A stretch of DNA of 64,000 nt. Origin: Heritagella caecorum. GTDB lineage: Bacteria > Bacillota > Clostridia > Oscillospirales > Acutalibacteraceae. Below are positions 44,685 to 51,572 of this stretch, piece by piece; the first letter of the stretch is position 1; every line of letters starts with the position of its first letter. The notes under the pieces were generated by a model, which was not told the DNA's origin, made no database searches, and worked only from the letters and a program-made list of their open reading frames with translations. The position numbers were made by a program, and so were the translations under genes. The stretch spans positions 6,805 to 70,804 of the forward strand of contig CAJFQL010000008.1 of assembly GCA_904419035.1 (NCBI GenBank). Reading direction: 5' to 3'.

Positions 44685-45119
44685 TCAACCTTCGCCCTGT
44701 TCCGGTTCCAGGAACCGGAGAAAGCGCTCGTGCATAGCGGGCAGCCGGCGCTTGAGCGAAATCGGGCGCCCACTGGCCGCCGCCAAAAAGCAGTGCCGGC
44801 TGCGGGCGGTGGAACGCAGTTCGCCGGTCTTTTTATCGGTAATCGTGTACCCGATCACCAACCGCACACCGTCGTATTCTTCCACCCAGGCGTCGATATT
44901 CACCGTGTCGCCAAACCGCACCATGGAGCGATAGGTGCATTCCACCCCCAAAACCGGGATCTGCACTCCCTCTTTTTCCATGGCCGCATAATCAATCCCC
45001 ACCTGCTGCATGGCAAAAATACGGGCTTCCTCCAGCCAGCGGATATAATTCGCATGGTGAATAATGGCCATTTGGTCGGTTTCATAATAAAACGCTGTGC
45101 GTTCATATCGTACTTTCAT
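44685..45119 (-). CDS. Acyl-CoA thioesterase (YbgC/FadM type hotdog fold)
   Basis: 144 residues. The 4HBT signature ETDQMAIIHHANYIRWLEEAR contains the catalytic aspartate and the conserved histidines and tyrosine; TARSRHCFL lies in the last strand region. It hydrolyses acyl or hydroxybenzoyl thioesters in characterised relatives; the substrate here is unknown. AAGGAGG precedes the ATG. First gene of the minus string leading to prfA. Confidence 0.9.
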   Translation of the reverse strand: MKVRYERTAFYYETDQMAIIHHANYIRWLEEARIFAMQQVGIDYAAMEKEGVQIPVLGVECTYRSMVRFGDTVNIDAWVEEYDGVRLVIGYTITDKKTGELRSTARSRHCFLAAASGRPISLKRRLPAMHERFLRFLEPEQGEG

Positions 45120-45455
45120 GGATAAAAACCTCCTTACGGTTTCTGCTTTCTTTCACCAGACAGAAAGGGCCAAAGCTCCCGTAAAAAAGCCTTCGCCCTT
45201 TTTGCCTGCCAGAGTGCGCGCGCTGGTAGCTCATCGTAAGGGTCACCAGCAAAATCCGTTTTGCTTATTTTATCAGATCTTCTGCCATATTTCCACTCTG
45301 TGTGCGGAAATTCCCTCAATTTTCTTTTTTTATAAAAATTTTGCGGAATGGCTTCTTGCTTTTTTTTACGGGATGTCTCATAATGGACAAAGTGGCGTGT
45401 GGCGCCGGTGTCCTTTTCAAAAAGGCACAAACCCGGTGCCAGGAAGGGGGAGCCC
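45120..45455. other. 336-bp divergent intergenic region, mostly featureless
   Basis: Separates the thioesterase gene (-) from birA (+). A possible birA promoter is TTGCTT (45356-45361), 17 bp, CATAAT (45379-45384). No BirA operator-like palindrome, riboswitch or gene was recognised. A segment near 45210-45245 looks superficially like a tRNA D-arm but has no tRNA fold. Confidence 0.5.
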
Positions 45456-46442
45456 ATGAAAACAAAAGAACGAATTTTACAAAAATTGCGTGCTTCGGCC
45501 GGTTCATATGTATCCGGGGAATCCCTGAGCGAAGAATTCGGCATGTCCCGCACAACGGTATGGAAACACATCAAGGCCCTTCGGGCGGAAGGGTACGCGA
45601 TTACATCGGTCACCAACCGTGGGTATTGCCTGCAGGAAGAACCGGATATCCTCACCGCAGAAAATATCCGGGCTTCTCTTCCCACCCGGGTCATCGGACA
45701 AAACCTGGTGGTATGGCCCGTGACCGATTCCACCAATAACGAAGCAAAACGGATGGCGCTACAGGGGGCTCCCCACGGGACTGTCGTCATAGCCGAAGAA
45801 CAGACCGGCGGCAAAGGGCGGTTGGGCCGGGCTTGGCGGTCGCCGCCGGGCCGGGGGCTGTGGTTTAGTTTACTATTGCGGCCCCATTGCTCCCCCCAGC
45901 AAGCCAGCCGCATGACGCTGCTAGCCGGGTTGGTCATCTGCCGCGTGCTGCGCCATGTTGCGGGGGTACCGGCTAAAGTCAAATGGCCCAATGATGTGGT
46001 CATCGGCGGCCGGAAAATCTGCGGGATTCTGACGGAAATGGGCGCCGAAATGGAGCAGGTGGAATATGTGGTCATCGGCCCCGGGGTGAATATTCACGAG
46101 GGCAGCTATCCCCCCGATATTCGGGAACGGGCCATTTCCCTGGAAGAGGCCACCGGCAAAAAATGGAACCGGGCCTATCTGATGCGTTCCTTCTTGCAGG
46201 AATTTGAAAACGTCCTGGAAGAAAACGAGAAAAACGGCCTGCAGTCTTTGCTGCCGGCGTACCGGGATTTGTGTGTAACCCTGGGCCGCACGGTGTATTG
46301 TGACCGCGGGGGCATCGAATTGCGGGGAACTGCTGTCGACATTACCGAAGAAGGCGAACTGGTCGTCGAAACCGAAACCGGGGAACGGGCGATCATTTAT
46401 TCCGGCGAAGTGTCTGTACAGGGCTTTTACGGCCACGCCTAA
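45456..46442 (+). CDS. birA: Bifunctional biotin-protein ligase / biotin repressor
   Basis: 328 residues from the ATG at 45456 (GGAAGGGGGAG upstream). The N-terminal winged helix (LSEEFGMSRTTVWKHIKALR) is the DNA-binding domain. The ligase core has EQTGGKGRLGRAWRSPPG (biotinyl-AMP loop) and KWPNDVVIGGRKICGILTE, and an SH3-like C-terminus follows. It biotinylates carboxylases and probably represses biotin genes. It stands alone with its own terminator. Confidence 0.96.
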   Translation: MKTKERILQKLRASAGSYVSGESLSEEFGMSRTTVWKHIKALRAEGYAITSVTNRGYCLQEEPDILTAENIRASLPTRVIGQNLVVWPVTDSTNNEAKRMALQGAPHGTVVIAEEQTGGKGRLGRAWRSPPGRGLWFSLLLRPHCSPQQASRMTLLAGLVICRVLRHVAGVPAKVKWPNDVVIGGRKICGILTEMGAEMEQVEYVVIGPGVNIHEGSYPPDIRERAISLEEATGKKWNRAYLMRSFLQEFENVLEENEKNGLQSLLPAYRDLCVTLGRTVYCDRGGIELRGTAVDITEEGELVVETETGERAIIYSGEVSVQGFYGHA

Positions 46443-46459
46443 TAAAACAAAGCAAACGA

Positions 46460-46499
46460 AAAGGACCCCCGGCGTATCAATCGCCGGGGGTTTTGTCCT
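46460..46499. terminator. Bidirectional terminator between birA and the DUF3793 gene
   Basis: CCCCCGGCG/CGCCGGGGG with loop TATCAAT, extended by AGGAC/GTCCT; T-rich tracts on both sides for convergent genes. Confidence 0.9.
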
Positions 46500-46505
46500 A
46501 ATTTC

Positions 46506-47051
46506 TTATCCTGCCACAGCCAATTGCCGTAACGGGGTACCGGTCTGCCACAAACGCATATAGACATGGCAGCATTTTTCGTATTTTTGAAACAGCCGTT
46601 TGGCGCGTTCTTCATCCCCATATACTTTCCAGCACCCGGCACATTTGCAGTTTTTCCCCTGATGCCGGATAAAACCGGCCACATCTTCAAACGGATATCC
46701 CAGAAAAAAGCCGATTTCGTGAGGAAAATCCGGCTGGGCGGCTACCCGGCGGCGCAGCTGCCGGATACTTTGGCAAACCGAACCATGATATCCCCATAAC
46801 GCCAGGAACGCCGCTACTTTGGGGCACGCCATATCCTGCTGCAGCCGTTCTTTGCGGTATACGTACAAAAGGGCATGGCCCTTTTTGATTTGCAAGACCG
46901 TCATATAGATACCTTTATCCCTCAACTGGCGCGCCAGCGTACGAAATTGTGAAAACCAGGCAACGGGTTCTTCCACTCGCACACGAAACAAACTGCCGGT
47001 TTTTAACCGGGCCAAGGTGGGCGCACATAGCGCAATCAATTCCCGTTCCAT
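46506..47051 (-). CDS. DUF3793-family protein
   Basis: 181 residues from the ATG at 47051 with AAAGGGGAG upstream. The opening CAPTLARLKTGSLF, the GHALLYVYRKERLQ segment, LGYPFEDVAGFIRHQGKNCKCAGCWKVYG and the terminal helices match DUF3793, a Clostridia-enriched family often found next to flavodoxin or ferrous-iron transport genes. It has a CKCAGC cysteine cluster. Function unknown. It overlaps the upstream DUF2325 gene by 16 nt, so they are coupled. Confidence 0.88.
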   Translation of the reverse strand: MERELIALCAPTLARLKTGSLFRVRVEEPVAWFSQFRTLARQLRDKGIYMTVLQIKKGHALLYVYRKERLQQDMACPKVAAFLALWGYHGSVCQSIRQLRRRVAAQPDFPHEIGFFLGYPFEDVAGFIRHQGKNCKCAGCWKVYGDEERAKRLFQKYEKCCHVYMRLWQTGTPLRQLAVAG

Positions 47052-47359
47052 GCGTCTTGCTCCCCTTTCCCCGTGCATGCCCCGCAATACTGTACCAGTA
47101 CCGCATGCAGGGCCGATGCGCTGCTGGAGTGCACCCGATGGATGGGGATGTGGTTGCGTTTCGCTTCCTGCGAAGCGCTGATCACCATTTTGTGGGACAC
47201 CGTACTGACAAAAACAATCAATAAATCCGGGCACCCCATTTTCCGCTTCATTGTCCCGTGTTCCTTTGTGTATATTTTGGCTTTGCATCCATAAATTTTG
47301 CAAATATCGGCATACTGTCCGGCCATCCCTTCATTGCCGCCTATGATCACCACGCTCAT
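47036..47359 (-). CDS. DUF2325-family protein
   Basis: 107 residues from the ATG at 47359; AAAGGA lies 8 nt before it, while an ATG three codons earlier touches that site. The fold looks Rossmann-like (SVVIIGGNEGM at the start), with DLLIVFVSTVSHKMV as the family's central strand and histidine motif. Function unknown. It shares a leader with two palindromic operators and a hairpin, so the DUF2325-DUF3793 pair is likely tightly controlled, perhaps by metal supply. Confidence 0.85.
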   Translation of the reverse strand: MSVVIIGGNEGMAGQYADICKIYGCKAKIYTKEHGTMKRKMGCPDLLIVFVSTVSHKMVISASQEAKRNHIPIHRVHSSSASALHAVLVQYCGACTGKGEQDAWNGN

Positions 47360-47385
47360 GGAACCCATCCTTTCTGTTTTTGATG

Positions 47386-47401
47386 GTTAGTTTACACTAA
47401 C
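47386..47401 (-). promoter_or_regulatory. Operator copy A (GTTAG-N6-CTAAC)
   Basis: Palindrome GTTAG-TTTACA-CTAAC, about 27 nt ahead of the DUF2325 start and downstream of the leader hairpin. Nearly identical outside the centre to copy B. Confidence 0.7.
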
Positions 47402-47410
47402 TATCTATGG

Positions 47411-47441
47411 AAAAGAAAACTCCCCTACAGCCGGAGAGTTT
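47411..47441 (-). terminator. Terminator-like hairpin in the DUF2325 leader
   Basis: On the minus strand AACTCTCC pairs with GGGGAGTT (one G-U) and is followed by TTCTTTT. It lies downstream of the promoter, between operator copies B and A, so it could attenuate the operon. Confidence 0.6.
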
Positions 47442-47454
47442 TTGCCTGTTAATA

Positions 47455-47470
47455 GTTAGCTTTGACTAAC
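47455..47470 (-). promoter_or_regulatory. Operator copy B (GTTAG-N6-CTAAC) at the transcription start
   Basis: Palindrome GTTAG-CTTTGA-CTAAC placed 10-25 bp downstream of the -10 box, where a bound repressor would block initiation or clearance. Half-sites resemble DtxR/IdeR-type operators, but the spacing differs, so the regulator family is not certain. Confidence 0.7.
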
Positions 47471-47479
47471 AATGTATGT

Positions 47480-47508
47480 ACTATACCATACGACCTTTCT
47501 CTTGTCAA
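47480..47508 (-). promoter_or_regulatory. DUF2325-DUF3793 promoter
   Basis: TTGACA (47503-47508) and TATAGT (47480-47485) with 17 bp, plus an extended TGG before the -10 box. A near-perfect promoter, which fits a strongly repressed gene. Confidence 0.85.
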
Positions 47509-47526
47509 GACGATCCGGCTCTGTTT

Positions 47527-47560
47527 TTATAAAAAAATCCCGTCCTTTCGGACGGGATTT
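47527..47560 (-). terminator. Terminator of the modular lysozyme gene
   Basis: AAATCCCGTCC/GGACGGGATTT with TTTC-type loop, then a T-run on the minus strand. Confidence 0.92.
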
Positions 47561-47564
47561 TTTC

Positions 47565-50500
47565 TTATCGTTCGTAAGCGGCCAAACAACCGGGGTACGT
47601 ATATCCGTAGGTATTCACTTTATACTTGGACGAAGACGGGTTCGCGTCTGTATAATTTGCAAACGAATAGACCTTCGATTCCGCCAACCGGCGATAGAGC
47701 AGCCCCGGCAGGCATACCCCACCGGCTTTATGCCATTCCAACATGGCTGTGCCGTAGCAATACGAATCGGTGTACTGCAGGTCATGTACCAAATCGCTGC
47801 CCGACAGGCTGATATACCCACCATGTGCCCATCCGGTTTTGCCCGAAGAGGTGGTCAGGTAATACCACATCTGTTTGGTGCTGGACTGATATTCCATCTT
47901 ATACACCGTCACCGATGTATTCACCCCAATACTGGTAATCACCCCGGTGTTGTTGCCCGCCCCTTTATACAGGACGAAGGACTCCGTACTGGTACCTTTG
48001 CGCCCGGAAGAACCAATGGTAATGGGCTTCACGGCGTTGAGCATGATTTCCCGCATACTGATGGAGGCCGACGGGTTGTTCCAATACCCAGACCCCACGT
48101 TGTACGAAAAGCTCACCAGCGAATCAAACTGGCACTGGCTTATTTTCAGATTGTTATTGGCTACAAATTTATTCACTTCGCTGGTATACGACCGGGTATT
48201 GATGGTGTTGCACAACAGCGCCCATGCTTCCCGTTTCGTGAGGTTATTATAGAACTTCTCCCCTTTGGAGATCACATACCCATACCCCAAGGTGGGAATG
48301 TTGTAGGCCAGCGTATCGGGATAAACCCCGGCACTGTAGCCTTCCATTTTGCTGATAATCGTCAGCATTTCATCACTGATCCGGCGGGTTTCCGTCGAAG
48401 TGGTCGTCGCATCCGCCGTGGAAACCACGTATACCGTAAAGGTAGCGTAATCGCTGCTCCAGGCTCCGTTGCTGTACGCATATACTTTCACGTCATACGT
48501 ACCGGCCTTATCAAACGAAAGCTTCTTGGCGAACACGCGGGTTTCGTGGTCCGCCAGGCCGCTGGTCACCGCTTTTTCCGTGGTGTAGCCGGATACATCA
48601 TACTGGGTTGTTTTGCCGCTGGCCGTCACTGCAAACCGCACTTTGGTGCGCTGGTTATTGGTAATCGCCGTCAGCGTCACATCGGAACCGGCAAAGGCGA
48701 TATTGGGGTCGCTGTAAGCAAACTCCACCGCTTCCGCCGCTGTCACCGTCACTTTGCACGTCTGCTTCGACGAGCCGCTCTGTGCCGTTACGGTGCAGCT
48801 GCCCGGCGCTACCGCGTAAATATAACCGTTTTGCACCGTGGCCACTTTTTCATTGCTGCTTGTCCAGGTGATCACAGCGCCGCTACTGGAGCTGGTCGCG
48901 GTGGTATACATCGTCTTCCCGGCCGGAATCGAAGCCGTCGTATGAGACAGGGTAATGTCCCCCGAGGGCAGTTCCGACAGGAACTGAATGTACTCGGTCG
49001 ACACATAACCGGTTGTATTACTCCCATAGATGCTGACCTTTGTCCAATCCGGATTCGACGTATCCAGTACATTCAGCACGGTTCCCATAGCCATAGTGGT
49101 AATCACCGTATACGTCGTTCCCGGCCCTTGGCGCAGGTTGACCGCGGTGGTCGTACGGGCATAGGCAAAATCATCGTTTTCCTTTTCCTGTACCGTTACT
49201 TTCATGGTTTTGGAAACGGAGCCGACTTTCACCGTGATGGTGGCCGACCCGGCTTTCACGCCTTTGATCGTATACAGGTATTTACCACTGCTTGTTTTGT
49301 TGTAGCTGGCCGTGGCTACCGATGTGGCCGACGAAGAAATCGACGGAACGGTGCGGCCATTATTGGTAGCCGTTACCGTTAACGTAAAGCTTTCGCCCAC
49401 CTCCACCGTTTTGCTGGTGGGGCTCAGCGACAAAGTGGGCGCCGGCGTACTGGAAGAGAGCTTCAAGTACTCCCGGCTGCACCAGCCGGTGTTCCCGGCC
49501 GAAGCCTTCACTTTTACCCAGCCGCTATGACTGGTGCTGTCGAGCACGGTGAGCTTGGTCCCTTCCGGCAGCACCTGTAAGACCGTATAACTGGTGCCCG
49601 GGCCGGAGCGCATATTCAGCACATCGGTGGTGGTGGCCGTTTCACCGATTCCGGCGCTTTCCGTCACTGTCACTTTCATGGTTTTCGAAACCGAACCCAC
49701 TTTGACCGTGATGGTGGCCGACCCGGCTTTCACGCCTTTGATTGTGTAAAGGTATTTGCCATTACTTGTTTTGCTGTAGCTGGCCGTGGCCACCGAAGTA
49801 GCCGACGAGGAAATCGACGGAATTGTGCTGCCGTTATGGGTGGCTGTTACTGTCAGCGTGAAGCTTTCACCTGCTTCCACACTCTGACTGGTGGGGCTGA
49901 GCGACAACATCGGGGTAGCCGTCGACGAAGAAGAAAACGTCAGATATTCGCGGCTGCACCAGCCGGTTTTCCCCGCGGATGTCTTCACTTTCACCCAGCT
50001 GCTGTTGCTGGTACTGTCGACTACCGTCAGTTTGGTTCCCTTGGGCAGCACCTGCAGCACCGAATAAGTCATCCCGGCCCCCGAACGCATATTCAATACA
50101 TCGGTGGTCGTCGCTGTATCTCCGCTTGACGAAGAAGAGGAGGAAGAGGAAAACGACAGATAGTCCCGGCTGCACCAACCGGTTTTCCCCGCCGATGTCT
50201 TTACCTTCACCCAACCGCTGTGGCTCGTGCTGTCCACCACCGTGAGTTTGGTTCCCTTCGGCAACACTTGCAGCACCGAATAGCTGGTTCCGGCTCCGGA
50301 GCGCATATTCAGCACATCGGTGGTGGTGGCCGTATCACCGCTTGCCGTGGAAGAGGAAGCCGCCGTAACGGTTACTTTCATGGTTTTGGAAACCGACCCG
50401 ACTTTTACCGTAATTGTAGAGATCCCGGCCTTTACACCTTTAATCGTGTAAAGGTATTTACCATTACTTGTTTTGCTGTAGCTGGCTGTCGCTACCGATG

Positions 50501-51134
50501 TAGCCGATGAGGAAATCGACGGAACTTTGCCGCCGTTATTGGTGGCCGTCACCGTCAGGGTAAAACTGCTTCCCGCCTTCACCGATTTGCTGGTCGGGCT
50601 CAGCGACAGCGTCGGGATAGCCGAAGCGGAAGACAGCGACAAATACTCCCGGCTGCACCAACCGGTTTTCCCTGCCGAGGTTTTTACTTTCACCCAGCCG
50701 CTGTGGCTGGTACTGTCGACCACCGTGAGTTTGGTCCCCTTGGGCAACACCTGTAAAACCGAATAATTGGTTCCGGCTCCGGAACGCATATTCAGCACAT
50801 CGGTAGTGGTGGCCGTACCGCCGCTCTGCGAGGTGCTTCCAAACGATAAATATGTTTTGCTGCACCAACCGGTTTTCCCCGATGAGGTTTTGACTTTGGC
50901 CCATTCGTCATCACTGTTATCCACCAGCGTGACCGTAGCCCCTTTGTCCATCAAAAGGATTTTATCGTAGGATGTACCGGGTCCGGTACGCAAATATAGG
51001 TAATCCGTTGTAGTCGCCGTGGAAGCGGCTTCTACCTGCCCATAGGATCCCCCTACGGGGATCATCACCAGCAGCATGATCACTGTACAAAATATGGCCA
51101 GACATCGCCGGCCCACTTTTCGATACGTCTTCAT
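47565..51134 (-). CDS. Secreted GH24 lysozyme-like hydrolase with SH3b and Ig-like repeats
   Basis: 1189 residues from the ATG at 51134 (GGGGAGGAGA upstream). A signal peptide (VGRRCLAIFCTVIMLLVM) is followed by six SH3b modules (DVLNMRSGAGT and GKTGWCSREYL signatures) interleaved with three near-identical Ig-like modules (LSLSPTSKSV) and one BIG_2-type module. A GH24 muramidase domain from about 915 to 1040 follows, then a seventh SH3-like region. The T4-lysozyme triad is conserved: E931 (KMEGYSAG), D940 (YPD) and T948 (PTLGYGY). It probably binds and cleaves peptidoglycan extracellularly. Not in a phage context. Confidence 0.9.
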   Translation of the reverse strand: MKTYRKVGRRCLAIFCTVIMLLVMIPVGGSYGQVEAASTATTTDYLYLRTGPGTSYDKILLMDKGATVTLVDNSDDEWAKVKTSSGKTGWCSKTYLSFGSTSQSGGTATTTDVLNMRSGAGTNYSVLQVLPKGTKLTVVDSTSHSGWVKVKTSAGKTGWCSREYLSLSSASAIPTLSLSPTSKSVKAGSSFTLTVTATNNGGKVPSISSSATSVATASYSKTSNGKYLYTIKGVKAGISTITVKVGSVSKTMKVTVTAASSSTASGDTATTTDVLNMRSGAGTSYSVLQVLPKGTKLTVVDSTSHSGWVKVKTSAGKTGWCSRDYLSFSSSSSSSSSGDTATTTDVLNMRSGAGMTYSVLQVLPKGTKLTVVDSTSNSSWVKVKTSAGKTGWCSREYLTFSSSSTATPMLSLSPTSQSVEAGESFTLTVTATHNGSTIPSISSSATSVATASYSKTSNGKYLYTIKGVKAGSATITVKVGSVSKTMKVTVTESAGIGETATTTDVLNMRSGPGTSYTVLQVLPEGTKLTVLDSTSHSGWVKVKASAGNTGWCSREYLKLSSSTPAPTLSLSPTSKTVEVGESFTLTVTATNNGRTVPSISSSATSVATASYNKTSSGKYLYTIKGVKAGSATITVKVGSVSKTMKVTVQEKENDDFAYARTTTAVNLRQGPGTTYTVITTMAMGTVLNVLDTSNPDWTKVSIYGSNTTGYVSTEYIQFLSELPSGDITLSHTTASIPAGKTMYTTATSSSSGAVITWTSSNEKVATVQNGYIYAVAPGSCTVTAQSGSSKQTCKVTVTAAEAVEFAYSDPNIAFAGSDVTLTAITNNQRTKVRFAVTASGKTTQYDVSGYTTEKAVTSGLADHETRVFAKKLSFDKAGTYDVKVYAYSNGAWSSDYATFTVYVVSTADATTTSTETRRISDEMLTIISKMEGYSAGVYPDTLAYNIPTLGYGYVISKGEKFYNNLTKREAWALLCNTINTRSYTSEVNKFVANNNLKISQCQFDSLVSFSYNVGSGYWNNPSASISMREIMLNAVKPITIGSSGRKGTSTESFVLYKGAGNNTGVITSIGVNTSVTVYKMEYQSSTKQMWYYLTTSSGKTGWAHGGYISLSGSDLVHDLQYTDSYCYGTAMLEWHKAGGVCLPGLLYRRLAESKVYSFANYTDANPSSSKYKVNTYGYTYPGCLAAYER
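49450..50820 (-). repeat. Near-identical internal SH3b/Ig-module repeats
   Basis: Four SH3b copies (about 49455-49650, 49935-50120, 50155-50335, 50638-50815) and the Ig-like copies between them are nearly identical at protein level and very similar in DNA. This marks module duplication or gene conversion, and a region prone to misassembly. Confidence 0.85.
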
Positions 51135-51196
51135 CCAAGTCTCCTCCCCTTTTAGCATGAAACTGGCATAGCCGTTTTTTTGTTTTATACAGCTCC

Positions 51197-51225
51197 ATTT
51201 TACGAGATATCGCAGGATATTGCAA
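51197..51225 (-). promoter_or_regulatory. Promoter of the modular lysozyme gene
   Basis: TTGCAA and TAAAAT with 17 bp on the minus strand, about 65 nt before the ATG. Confidence 0.7.
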
Positions 51226-51296
51226 TGTTTTGCGCGCATTTTTCTGATTTTTTCAGGGTTTCGCCCCGTTTTTTCCAGCCTCTGGGGGGACTACCC

Positions 51297-51338
51297 AAAA
51301 AAGGCGCCTTCCTTCACTCAAGAAGAAAGGCGCCTTTT
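51297..51338 (-). terminator. Terminator of the nrdD unit
   Basis: AAAAGGCGCCTT/AAGGCGCCTTTT with a 16-base loop and T6 on the minus strand, 14 nt after the glycyl-radical small protein. Confidence 0.92.
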
Positions 51339-51351
51339 CGTGGTCACAGAC

Positions 51352-51513
51352 TTAGCGGGTCAGGGAATGTTTCACCCGGTCACGTTCTTCCGCCCGTTTA
51401 GCATTGTTCCAGCGGTCGGTCGTCCCTACCAGGTATCCCGTAATCCGGCGAATTCGTTCAAAATTCACACCTGCACCTACGGTTCCGTTGTTTTCCATTT
51501 TTTTCTCCGTCAT
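51352..51513 (-). CDS. Separate glycyl-radical domain of anaerobic ribonucleotide reductase
   Basis: 53 residues from the ATG at 51513, with AAAGGAGG 9 nt upstream. RIRRITGYLVGTTDRWN followed by KRAEERDRVKH is the C-terminal glycyl-radical segment of class III NrdD, with the radical glycine in RITGYL. The adjacent 764-residue NrdD ends before this segment. The piece is in a different frame, starts 60 nt after the NrdD stop and has its own ribosome site, so it is not a simple nonsense mutation. It probably docks on NrdD and receives the radical from NrdG, which is not in the window. Confidence 0.88.
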   Translation of the reverse strand: MTEKKMENNGTVGAGVNFERIRRITGYLVGTTDRWNNAKRAEERDRVKHSLTR

Positions 51514-51572
51514 CGTAAAGTCCTCCTTTAAAAACAATGATGTTGTATCAAAAAGTAGTCGTTATCCTTTTC

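Noticed and set aside
45206..45245. tRNA-like D-arm sequence before birA
   Set aside because: No acceptor, anticodon or T stem can be drawn around it.
47565..51134. Prophage or endolysin module
   Set aside because: No holin, terminase, capsid or integrase genes nearby; flanking genes are chromosomal and the protein has a signal peptide.
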